A model generated the notes under the pieces. It saw only the letters and a list, made by a program, of their open reading frames with translations, made no database searches and was not told where the DNA came from. Made by a program: the position numbers and the translations under genes. Positions 36,809 to 44,377 of a stretch of 64,000 nt of DNA are shown here, in pieces. Positions within the stretch are counted from its first letter, which is position 1. Each line of letters begins with the position of its first letter. The DNA comes from Pseudomonas ekonensis. Lineage in GTDB: Bacteria > Pseudomonadota > Gammaproteobacteria > Pseudomonadales > Pseudomonadaceae. The stretch is from the NCBI RefSeq assembly GCF_019145435.1, contig NZ_JAHSTS010000001.1, positions 2,866,001 through 2,930,000 on the forward strand. The letters are read 5' to 3'.

Positions 36809-37618
36809 ATGCTCCTGACACCAAATGCCATGAGCCGCCGGATGCGCCTGGGCCTGTACGCGACGACCGGGCTGATCGGCCTGTTCCTGCTGCTGCCCAT
36901 CGTGTTCATCGTGCTGCTGTCGTTCGGCTCGTCCCAGTGGCTGGTGTTCCCGCCGCCGGGCTGGACGCTGAAGTGGTACGTGCAGTTCTTCTCCAACGCC
37001 GACTGGATGAGCGCGGCCATGGCCAGCCTCAAGGTCGCAGTGCTGACCACCGTCTGCGCCGTGGCCTTGGGCCTGCCGACCGCCTTCGCCCTGGTGCGCG
37101 GGCGCTTTCCCGGCCGGGAAATGCTCTACGGCCTGTTCACCCTGCCGATGATCGTGCCGCTGGTGATCATCGCCGTGGCGGTGTACGCGCTGTTCCTCAA
37201 GCTCGGCTACACCGGGACGATGTTCGCCTTCGTCGTCAGCCATGTGATCGTCGCCCTGCCGTTCACCATCATCTCGATCATCAACTCGCTGAAGCTGTTC
37301 GACCAGTCGATCGAGGACGCGGCGGTGATCTGCGGCGCCTCGCGCCTGCAAGCGGTGTTCAGGGTGACGTTCCCGGCGATCCGTCCGGGCATGGTCGCCG
37401 GCGCCCTCTTCGCCTTCCTCGTCTCGTGGGACGAAGTGGTGCTGAGCGTGATGATGGCCAGCCCGACCCTGCAGACCCTTCCCGTGAAAATGTGGACCAC
37501 CCTGCGTCAGGACCTGACACCCGTGATCGCCGTCGCCTCGACGCTGCTGATCGGCCTGTCGGTGCTGGTCATGGTGATCGCCGCCGCCCTGCGCCGGCGC
37601 AATGAAATCCGCGCCTGA
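36809..37618 (+). CDS. ABC transporter permease (PotC-type)
   Basis: 269 aa, six membrane segments. The EAA loop reads EDAAVICGASRLQAVFRVTFPAIRPGMVAGALFAFLVSWDEVVLSV, typical of PotC-like subunits. Follows the first permease by 6 bp and precedes the ATPase by 17 bp. Confidence 0.9.
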   Translation: MLLTPNAMSRRMRLGLYATTGLIGLFLLLPIVFIVLLSFGSSQWLVFPPPGWTLKWYVQFFSNADWMSAAMASLKVAVLTTVCAVALGLPTAFALVRGRFPGREMLYGLFTLPMIVPLVIIAVAVYALFLKLGYTGTMFAFVVSHVIVALPFTIISIINSLKLFDQSIEDAAVICGASRLQAVFRVTFPAIRPGMVAGALFAFLVSWDEVVLSVMMASPTLQTLPVKMWTTLRQDLTPVIAVASTLLIGLSVLVMVIAAALRRRNEIRA

Positions 37619-37635
37619 GCGCCCAGGAGTACGAC

Positions 37636-38790
37636 ATGAGTGCCGTGATCAAAGACGCATCCCAGCAGAGCGACAAACCTCTGGTCAGCCTGCGCCACCT
37701 GAACAAGCACTACGGCGATTTCGCCGCCGTGGACAACATCTCGCTGGACATCAAGGACGGCGAATTCCTCACCTTCCTGGGCTCCAGCGGCTCGGGCAAA
37801 AGCACCACGCTGTCGATGCTCGCCGGTTTCGAGACGCCGAGCAGCGGCGAGATCCTGGTCAACGGCCAGTCGCTGGTGAACGTGCCGCCGCACAAGCGCG
37901 ACATCGGCATGGTGTTCCAGCGTTACTCGCTGTTCCCGCATCTTTCGGTGCGCGACAACATCGCCTTCCCGCTGATGATCCGCAAACTCTCCGCCGCCGA
38001 GCGGGACAAGCGCGTGGAGGCGATGCTCAAGCTGGTGCAGTTGGAGCCGTTCGCCCACCGTCGCCCTTCGCAGTTGTCCGGCGGCCAGCAGCAACGGGTC
38101 GCCATCGCCCGGGCGCTGGTCTACGAGCCGCGCATCCTGCTGATGGACGAACCTCTCGGGGCGCTGGACAAGAAGCTGCGTGAAGACCTGCAAGACGAAC
38201 TGCGCCAGCTGCACCGGCGCCTGGGCATCACCATCGTCTACGTGACCCACGACCAGGAAGAAGCCATGCGCCTGTCCCAGCGCATCGCGATCTTCAGCCA
38301 CGGCAAGATCGTCGGCCTGGGCAGCGGCTATGACCTGTACCAGAACCCGCCGAACGCCTTTGTGGCGTCGTTCCTCGGCAACTCGAACTTCCTGCGGCTC
38401 AAGGCCCAGGGCAACGGGGCGGCGGATTTCGAAGGGCAAGCGCTGTCGATCCGCCTCACCGCCGGCCTGCACAGCGGACAGGACGTGCTGCTGATGGTGC
38501 GCCCGGAAAAGGCCCTGGCGCTGAGCGTGCAGCAAGCGGTGAACGAACCGCTGGCCGCCGGATGGAACGAGGTGTCGGCCAAGGTGGTGGAGGTGCTGTT
38601 CCTCGGCGAGAGCCAGACGTGCAGCGTGGTCACGCCGGGCGGCACCGCGATGACGGTCAAGGCCCTGTCCGCCGCCGGCATGCCGCTCAAGGCCGGCGAT
38701 CCGGTGCAGGTGCGCTGGGCCACGGCGGACGCCTGCGTGTACACCGAATGGGCGGAAAGCGACCTGAACAAGGCAGCCGGCGCCCACTGA
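37636..38790 (+). CDS. ABC transporter ATP-binding protein (PotA-type)
   Basis: 384 aa. Walker A GSSGSGKST, signature LSGGQQQRVAIARAL, Walker B ILLMDEPLGALD and switch His in VTHDQEEAMRLSQRI are all intact. The C-terminal part from about residue 290 is a TOBE domain. Last gene of the importer; a terminator follows at 38909. Confidence 0.92.
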   Translation: MSAVIKDASQQSDKPLVSLRHLNKHYGDFAAVDNISLDIKDGEFLTFLGSSGSGKSTTLSMLAGFETPSSGEILVNGQSLVNVPPHKRDIGMVFQRYSLFPHLSVRDNIAFPLMIRKLSAAERDKRVEAMLKLVQLEPFAHRRPSQLSGGQQQRVAIARALVYEPRILLMDEPLGALDKKLREDLQDELRQLHRRLGITIVYVTHDQEEAMRLSQRIAIFSHGKIVGLGSGYDLYQNPPNAFVASFLGNSNFLRLKAQGNGAADFEGQALSIRLTAGLHSGQDVLLMVRPEKALALSVQQAVNEPLAAGWNEVSAKVVEVLFLGESQTCSVVTPGGTAMTVKALSAAGMPLKAGDPVQVRWATADACVYTEWAESDLNKAAGAH

Positions 38791-38806
38791 GTCCGGCATC
38801 GGCACA

Positions 38807-38873
38807 GCTCCCACAGGTACCCCGATTCATGCACACCGCAAAACCTGTGGGAGCTGGCTTGCCAGCGATGAGG
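38807..38873. repeat. REP elements, partial inverted pair
   Basis: A short CTCCCACAGG arm at 38808-38817 and a full CCTGTGGGAGCTGGCTTGCCAGCGATGAGGC unit at 38844-38873, same class as at 23057, after the ABC operon. Confidence 0.65.
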
Positions 38874-38908
38874 CCGGCACAGTCAACTCTCTTTGAAATG
38901 TCACCTTC

Positions 38909-38945
38909 GGGCCGGCAACGCGTCGGGCGGTGCCGGCCCTTTTTT
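38909..38945 (+). terminator. Rho-independent terminator of the ABC importer operon
   Basis: GGGCCGGCA ... TGCCGGCCC followed by six T. It touches the stop codon of the convergent methionine aminopeptidase gene. Confidence 0.8.
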
Positions 38946-39741
38946 ACGACCGAAGGATCGGCGCAAACCCCGCGATCTCGTCCGGCCACGCCGTCAGCAC
39001 TTCGAAGCCGTCCTCGGTCACCGCCACCATGTGTTCCCACTGCGCCGAGAGCGACTGGTCCTTGGTCACCACGGTCCAGCCGTCGGCCAGGCTCTTCACA
39101 TGGCGCTTGCCGGCGTTGAGCATCGGCTCGACGGTGAAGATCATCCCCGCCTTCAGCTTCAGGCCCTGGTTCGGATGCCCGTAGTGCAGCACCTGCGGCT
39201 CGTCGTGATAGACCTTGCCGATGCCGTGTCCGCAGTACTCGCGCACCACGCTGAAGCCTTCCCGCTCCGCCAGGCTCTGGATCGCGAAGCCGATGTCGCC
39301 CAGGGTCGCACCCGGCCGCACGGCGCGGATGCCGGCGCACATGGCGTCATAGGTGGTCTTGATCAGGTGCCGGGCCTCGGGCGTCGGCTCGCCGACCACG
39401 TACATGCGGCTGGTGTCGCCGAACCAGCCGTCCTTGATCACCGCGATGTCGAGGTTGACGATGTCGCCGTCCTTCAGTTTGCGGCCCGACGGAATGCCGT
39501 GGCACACGACCTCGTTGACCGACGCGCACACCGTCTTCGGAAAGCCGTGATAGCCGACGTTGGCCGGAATCGCCTTCTGCACGTTGACGATGTAGTCGTT
39601 GCACAGACGGTCGAGGTCGTCGGTGGAGACCCCGGCCTTGACGTGGGGCACCAGCATGGCCAGCACTTCGGCGGCCAACCGGCCCGCCTCCCGCGATTGG
39701 GCGATGTCGGCGGCGGAGTTGATCTTGATCGGGTTTCTCAT
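38944..39741 (-). CDS. map: Type I methionine aminopeptidase (map paralogue)
   Basis: 265 aa. Removes N-terminal methionine. The metal ligands and catalytic histidines are in family order: NEVVCHGIPS, NLDIAVIKDGWFGDTSRM, GHGIGKVYHDEPQVLHYG, FTVEPML and WEHMVAVTEDG. The start ATG 39741 overlaps the stop of the ParD-like gene; an upstream ATG at 39783 would lie inside that gene. This is probably not the housekeeping copy, which in pseudomonads stands by rpsB; that copy is outside this window, so this is inference. Confidence 0.9.
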   Translation of the reverse strand: MRNPIKINSAADIAQSREAGRLAAEVLAMLVPHVKAGVSTDDLDRLCNDYIVNVQKAIPANVGYHGFPKTVCASVNEVVCHGIPSGRKLKDGDIVNLDIAVIKDGWFGDTSRMYVVGEPTPEARHLIKTTYDAMCAGIRAVRPGATLGDIGFAIQSLAEREGFSVVREYCGHGIGKVYHDEPQVLHYGHPNQGLKLKAGMIFTVEPMLNAGKRHVKSLADGWTVVTKDQSLSAQWEHMVAVTEDGFEVLTAWPDEIAGFAPILRS

Positions 39742-39986
39742 GCTTCGGCCCCCAGTGCAGACGACGCATCCGCCAACGCACACAGACTCTGCAGATCGAG
39801 ACCGCCCGCCTGCTCGGCGCGGATCAGCAAGCGGCAGATGGCGCTGTGATCCAGGTTGGGGTGCAGCTCGGCAAGCATGCCGATGCGCATCCAGTGCTCA
39901 GCCTGTGCGTTGATCGAACGGCTGAGCGCGCTGCTGGAGATGCGCAGGTTCTCGTGCATGTCCTCGGAGATTTTTACGATGCCCAC
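39738..39986 (-). CDS. ParD-like antitoxin-family protein
   Basis: 82 aa from GTG 39986 (VGIVKISEDMHENLRISSSALSRSINAQAEHWMRIG). It resembles the ParD_like family (PF11903) of ribbon-helix-helix-type proteins. The start codon is GTG; an ATG 24 nt upstream gives an unconserved extension. Its stop overlaps the ATG of the map paralogue and no RelE/ParE-type toxin gene is present, so the pair is map plus a ParD-like protein instead of a classic toxin-antitoxin. Confidence 0.75.
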   Translation of the reverse strand: MGIVKISEDMHENLRISSSALSRSINAQAEHWMRIGMLAELHPNLDHSAICRLLIRAEQAGGLDLQSLCALADASSALGAEA

Positions 39987-40189
39987 GGCAATACCTGATA
40001 TGAAATGCATATGGAACGTATATTAGCGGCGATCGAACGAAAACCGCAATCGAGGCTTGCCGCACCCACGCCCCAAATCATTGCCCCGGCCATCGAAAGG
40101 TTGCGGCGCAGACCATCCGGGCCTATGTTGCATGCGAGCTTGTTCCCCGCGAATGGATCGCGATCAATCACCACAAACGAGGTGAAGAG

Positions 40190-41566
40190 ATGTCAAAGGA
40201 TTCACGCCCTGCAGTGCTTGGGCTGATAGGCAACACACCGCTGGTTCGCGTCACCCGCTTCGACACCGGGCCGTGCACACTGTTTCTCAAACTCGAATCG
40301 CAGAACCCCGGTGGCTCGATCAAGGACCGCATCGGTCTGGCCATGATCGACGCCGCCGAACGCGACGGCCGCCTCCAGCCCGGCGGCACCATCGTTGAGG
40401 CCACCGCCGGCAACACCGGCCTGGGCCTGGCCCTGGTCGGCCGCGCCAAAGGCTACCGGGTGGTGCTGGTGGTGCCGGACAAGATGTCCACCGAGAAAGT
40501 CCTGCACCTCAAGGCCATGGGCGCCGAAGTGCACATCACCCGCTCCGACGTCGGCAAGGGTCACCCCGAGTACTACCAGGACGTCGCCGCACGCCTGGCC
40601 AAGGACATTCCCGGCGCCTTCTTCGCCGACCAGTTCAACAACCCCGCCAACCCGCTGGCCCACGAATGCAGCACCGCCCCGGAAATCTGGGCGCAGACCG
40701 AACATGACCTGGACGCCATCGTCGTCGGCGTCGGCTCCGCCGGCACGCTCACCGGCCTGACCCGGTTCTTCCAGCGCGTGCAGCCGAACCTGGAAATGGT
40801 GCTGGCCGACCCGGTGGGTTCGGTGATGGCCGAATACAGCCGCAGCGGCCACCTCGGCACCGCCGGCTCCTGGGCGGTGGAAGGCATCGGCGAGGACTTC
40901 ATTCCGTCGATCTCCGACCTCTCCAGCGTGCGCCACGCCTATTCCATCAGCGACGAAGAAAGCTTCGACCACGCCCGCCAACTGCTGCGGGTCGAAGGCA
41001 TTCTCGGCGGTTCCTCCACCGGCACCCTGTTCGCCGCCGCGCTGCGCTACTGCCGCGAGCAGACCGAACCGAAACGGGTGGTCAGCTTCGTCTGCGACAC
41101 CGGCACCCGCTACCTGTCCAAGGTCTACAACGATCAGTGGATGAACGACCAGGGCCTGTTGGCGCGCAAGCGTTACGGCGATCTGCGCGACCTGGTGGCC
41201 CGGCGCTTCGAGGACGGTCGCGTGATCAGCGTCGGCCCGGAAGACACCCTGCTCACGGCCTTCCAGCGCATGCGCCTGGCCGATGTGTCGCAACTGCCCG
41301 TCCTGGTCGAAGGCCGGCAACTGGTCGGGGTGATCGACGAGTCCGACATCCTGCTCGGCGTCCATGAAGACGCTGCGCATTTTCGCAAGACCGTCGCCAG
41401 CGCGATGACCGACAAGCTGCAGACCCTGGCGCCGAACGCCGACCTGGCCGAGCTGGAGAAGGTCCTCAACCGCGGGCTGGTGGCGATCATCGCCGACGCT
41501 TCGGGCTTCCACGGCCTGATCACCCGCGTCGACATGCTCAACCAACTACGGAGATCCCTGGCATGA
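40190..41566 (+). CDS. Cystathionine beta-synthase
   Basis: 458 aa PLP enzyme joining serine (or O-acetylserine) and homocysteine to cystathionine, first step of reverse transsulfuration. PLP lysine in LESQNPGGSIKDRIG (about residue 40), phosphate loop EATAGNTGLGLAL, and GVGSAGTLTGL. Residues 335-458 carry two CBS motifs (GRVISVGPEDTLLTAFQRMRLADVSQLPVL and a second VASAMTDKLQTLAPNADLAELEKVL unit), which in related enzymes bind adenosyl ligands. The stop overlaps the next gene. Confidence 0.9.
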   Translation: MSKDSRPAVLGLIGNTPLVRVTRFDTGPCTLFLKLESQNPGGSIKDRIGLAMIDAAERDGRLQPGGTIVEATAGNTGLGLALVGRAKGYRVVLVVPDKMSTEKVLHLKAMGAEVHITRSDVGKGHPEYYQDVAARLAKDIPGAFFADQFNNPANPLAHECSTAPEIWAQTEHDLDAIVVGVGSAGTLTGLTRFFQRVQPNLEMVLADPVGSVMAEYSRSGHLGTAGSWAVEGIGEDFIPSISDLSSVRHAYSISDEESFDHARQLLRVEGILGGSSTGTLFAAALRYCREQTEPKRVVSFVCDTGTRYLSKVYNDQWMNDQGLLARKRYGDLRDLVARRFEDGRVISVGPEDTLLTAFQRMRLADVSQLPVLVEGRQLVGVIDESDILLGVHEDAAHFRKTVASAMTDKLQTLAPNADLAELEKVLNRGLVAIIADASGFHGLITRVDMLNQLRRSLA

Positions 41567-42741
41567 GCCAGCACGATGAAAACGCCCCGCCACAGGACTT
41601 CGCCACCCGCGTGATCCACGCCGGGCAAACGCCGGATCCGACCACCGGCGCGCTGATGCCGCCGATCTACGCCAACTCCACCTACCTGCAGGACAGCCCC
41701 GGCGTGCACAAGGGCTTCGACTACGGCCGCTCGCACAACCCGACCCGCTTCGCCCTCGAGCGCTGCGTGGCGGACCTGGAAGGCGGCACCCGGGCGTTCG
41801 CCTTCGCTTCGGGCCTGGCGACCATTTCCACGGTGCTCGAACTGCTCGAGGCCGGCTCGCACGTCGTGTCGGGCAACGACCTGTACGGCGGCACGTTCCG
41901 CCTGTTCGACAAAGTGCGCCAGCACAGCGCCGGGCATCGTTTCAGCTATGTCGACCTGAGCGACCTGTCGGCCTTCGAAGCGTCGTTGCAGGACGACACC
42001 CGCATGGTCATCGTCGAGACCCCGACCAACCCGTTGCTCGGCCTGGTCGACCTCGCGGCCATCGCCCGCACCTGCCGGGCGCGGGGCATTCTGTGCGTGG
42101 CCGACAACACGTTCGCCAGCCCGTACATCCAGCGTCCGCTGGAACTGGGCTTCGACATCGTGCTGCACTCGACCACCAAGTACCTCAACGGCCACTCCGA
42201 CGTGATCGGCGGCATCGCCGTGGTCGGGCAGAACGCCGAGGTGGCCGAACGTTTGGGCTTCCTGCAGAACGCCATCGGCGCGATCGCAGGACCGTTCGAC
42301 GCGTTCCTCACCCTGCGCGGCGTGAAGACCCTGGCGCTGCGCATGGAGCGCCATTGCAGCAACGCCCTGGAACTGGCGCAGTGGCTGGAGCGTCAGCCGC
42401 AGGTCAAGCGCGTCTATTACCCGGGCTTGCCGTCGCACCCGCAGCATGAACTGGCGAAACGGCAGATGCGCGGTTTCGGCGGGATGATCTCCCTGGACCT
42501 GGACAGTGACCTGGCCGGCGCCCGACGCTTCCTGGAGAACGTGAAGATCTTCGCCCTGGCCGAAAGCCTCGGCGGCGTGGAAAGCCTGATCGAGCACCCG
42601 GCGATCATGACCCACGCCACCATTCCGGTAGAGACCCGCGCACGGCTGGGCATCGGCGACACGCTGGTGCGCCTGTCCGTGGGCGTGGAGGATGTGGAGG
42701 ATCTGCGCGCCGACCTGGCGCAGGCCCTGGCGAAAGTGTAG
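41563..42741 (+). CDS. Cystathionine gamma-lyase (Cys/Met metabolism PLP enzyme)
   Basis: 392 aa. Splits cystathionine to cysteine, 2-oxobutyrate and ammonia. PLP lysine lies in LHSTTKYLNGHSDVIGG (about residue 206); YGRSHNPTR and the AFASGLATISTVLELLEAGSHVVSGNDLYGGTFR block fit the gamma-family. Its ATG overlaps the CBS stop; the two form a complete reverse transsulfuration route. A gamma-synthase-type activity cannot be excluded by sequence, but the CBS partner favours the lyase. Confidence 0.9.
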   Translation: MSQHDENAPPQDFATRVIHAGQTPDPTTGALMPPIYANSTYLQDSPGVHKGFDYGRSHNPTRFALERCVADLEGGTRAFAFASGLATISTVLELLEAGSHVVSGNDLYGGTFRLFDKVRQHSAGHRFSYVDLSDLSAFEASLQDDTRMVIVETPTNPLLGLVDLAAIARTCRARGILCVADNTFASPYIQRPLELGFDIVLHSTTKYLNGHSDVIGGIAVVGQNAEVAERLGFLQNAIGAIAGPFDAFLTLRGVKTLALRMERHCSNALELAQWLERQPQVKRVYYPGLPSHPQHELAKRQMRGFGGMISLDLDSDLAGARRFLENVKIFALAESLGGVESLIEHPAIMTHATIPVETRARLGIGDTLVRLSVGVEDVEDLRADLAQALAKV

Positions 42742-42755
42742 GCCCCCGAAACGTC

Positions 42756-42779
42756 AAAGCCCGCGCAAGGCGGGCTTTG
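42756..42779 (+). terminator. Rho-independent terminator after the transsulfuration genes
   Basis: AAAGCCCGC-GCAAGG-CGGGCTTT stem 15 bp after the stop, T-tract short. Confidence 0.75.
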
Positions 42780-43288
42780 GTGTTCGAGTAGGCGGCCAGT
42801 GCTGGTCTCTGGCTTACGAGGTTTATCAGGACTCCCACAGTACAGGCAATGTGCTCTGCTGCTTCACACGGCGTAAGGGCTGGATCCCAGCGCGGGGATC
42901 TTTCTAACCGTGTACCCTTCGGAACGCGCCCAACGCTTCCTCGCTATCCGCTTGCGCATCAGTCTGCGTGTTCGCCTACACCTATGAGCCTAGCAAAGGC
43001 CTTGAAATCCGAAACGCCCTTTTTAGACCGATTTCCTTCTAGCGCCCGCCCGCAAGGACGTTAACCGACTATCGCCCCGGGCCGACCGGCCTCCGTCACC
43101 CACGGTTGGCCGACTATACTTTTCAGTTCGCTAGCGAAGTTTCATGCTGTACGTCGACACCCGTGCACCTGCCGGTGCGCCCGTGCCAATCGCCAATCTG
43201 GTTAACCCCGGGCCAACGAGCCCTGCCGCCGGTGCATCCGACGGACGCCGCTCGGACGCGTTGTGGCTGATGGGTCGTGGAGAAGATC
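42780..43288. other. Intergenic region before the repeat-protein gene
   Basis: About 510 bp. I see no convincing gene. A -10 like TATACT is at 43115-43120, which would give the repeat-protein mRNA an untranslated leader of about 160 nt. The stretch 42800-43080 shows nothing I can name. Confidence 0.4.
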
Positions 43289-43858
43289 ATGAAACACAAG
43301 CTTTTGACAGGCGTCGTTCTTGCGGTGGCCGCAACGGTGGTGGTGCCGGTTGCCTGGGCGGCGCAGCCGCAGGCGTTGGCGTCGGATGGCTCGGATCATG
43401 TCGGTGCGGGTGCGGTGGCTTCGGACGGTTCCGACCATGTCGGTGCGGGCGCTGTGGCTTCCGACGGATCCGACCATGTCGGTGCAGGCGCTATGGCCTC
43501 CGACGGTTCCGACCACGTCGGTGCAGGCGCTGTGGCCTCCGACGGTTCCGACCACGTCGGCGCAGGCGCTGTGGCCTCCGACGGATCCGACCATGTCGGC
43601 GCAGGCGCTGTGGCTTCCGACGGAGCCGACCACGTCGGTGCGGGCGCTGTGGCTTCCGACGGCTCCGACCACGTCGGTGCGGGCGCTGTGGCTTCCGACG
43701 GCTCCGACCACGTCGGTGCAGGCGCTGTGGCCGCCGATGGCGCAGACAAGGTCGGCGCCAACCGCCTGGCCTACTCCCGCGTCGGCATCGGCTCCGACCG
43801 GGTCGCTTCGGCACTCATGACCGGCAGTTATTCCGACCAGTTCAACAGCCCTCAATAA
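43289..43858 (+). CDS. Secreted protein of 13-residue tandem repeats
   Basis: 189 aa. ATG 43289 has GGAG 6 nt upstream; GTG 43277 in frame is less likely. Signal peptide KLLTGVVLAVAATVVVPVAWA, then ten units of AVASDGSDHVGAG (residues 29-158), with the last unit diverging (AVAADGADKVGAN), and a non-repeat tail RLAYSRVGIGSDRVASALMTGSYSDQFNSPQ. Repeats rich in Asp, Gly and His could bind metal ions or form a beta-solenoid. It resembles the short-repeat exported proteins of pseudomonads often annotated 'phage infection protein', whose function is not known. Followed by a terminator. Confidence 0.78.
   Translation: MKHKLLTGVVLAVAATVVVPVAWAAQPQALASDGSDHVGAGAVASDGSDHVGAGAVASDGSDHVGAGAMASDGSDHVGAGAVASDGSDHVGAGAVASDGSDHVGAGAVASDGADHVGAGAVASDGSDHVGAGAVASDGSDHVGAGAVAADGADKVGANRLAYSRVGIGSDRVASALMTGSYSDQFNSPQ
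43373..43762 (+). repeat. 39-bp tandem repeat array, ten copies
   Basis: Ten in-frame copies of a 39-bp unit inside the secreted-protein gene, closely similar at DNA level (unit core GGCTTCCGACGG). Both strands are largely open because the unit lacks stop codons in several frames, which makes false antisense frames. Confidence 0.9.
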
Positions 43859-43874
43859 CCCGCCCATCCAGACG

Positions 43875-43902
43875 AACGGGCGGCCCCGTCCGGCCGCCCG
43901 TT
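43875..43902 (+). terminator. Rho-independent terminator of the repeat-protein gene
   Basis: AACGGGCGGCC-CCGTCC-GGCCGCCCGTT hairpin 16 bp after the stop, followed by TGG. Confidence 0.75.
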
Positions 43903-43912
43903 TGGTCTCCAC

Positions 43913-43928
43913 TAGCACATTTGTGCTA
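43913..43928. promoter_or_regulatory. Perfect palindrome TAGCACA-TT-TGTGCTA, putative activator site
   Basis: A 16-bp perfect inverted repeat. A -10 like TATAGT follows at 43953-43958, which places the palindrome just upstream of the -35 position of the lipoprotein promoter, as expected for an activator. A LuxR-type response regulator is encoded nearby. Confidence 0.5.
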
Positions 43929-44050
43929 ATCGACCGGTGCACCGCCCGGCGCTATAGTCCCCGCAACCCCCGACGTTTCCCCACACGGCCTTTGCACCGT
44001 GCTCGGCACCGTTGCGCCCGGAAAAAGAACAACACCAAGGAAGACACACC

Positions 44051-44365
44051 ATGAAACTGCACTCACGCCTCTGCAAACTCGCTGTCATCGGCGCCCTGCT
44101 GGCCGGCGCCGCCGGTTGCCAGACCGCCAAACCCACCGAAGACAGCATGAAGGAACGGGCCCAGACCGTGATCGGCCAACCCGTCACCAAGATCGCCAAC
44201 GTGCGCAGCGACAGCACCCTCACCTACTACACGGCCTACACCGCCGGCGGCGAGTACAACTGCGAACTGCCCAGCGGCGCGATCGTCGCGGTGGCCAGCA
44301 TGGGGATCATGTCGCCGCCGTTGACCTGCCTGCCCAAAGGCGCCTCGCCGATCCCGTACCGGTGA
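44051..44365 (+). CDS. Small lipoprotein
   Basis: 104 aa. Signal peptide with lipobox LAGAAGC (Cys at residue 23). The mature part (QTAKPTEDSMKERAQTVIGQPVTKIANVRSDSTLTYYTAYTAGGEYNCELPSGA) is a compact periplasmic domain with two further cysteines. No residue after the cysteine forbids sorting to the outer membrane. Family not recognised. It converges on the hybrid kinase gene. Confidence 0.75.
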   Translation: MKLHSRLCKLAVIGALLAGAAGCQTAKPTEDSMKERAQTVIGQPVTKIANVRSDSTLTYYTAYTAGGEYNCELPSGAIVAVASMGIMSPPLTCLPKGASPIPYR

Positions 44366-44377
44366 CCGGCACCGCCT

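Noticed and set aside
43373..43762. CRISPR-like array
   Set aside because: Units are contiguous, in frame and coding, with no unique spacers.
43202..43942. Long open frames on both strands across the 39-bp repeats
   Set aside because: The repeat unit lacks stops in several frames; only the frame with signal peptide and ribosome site is credible.
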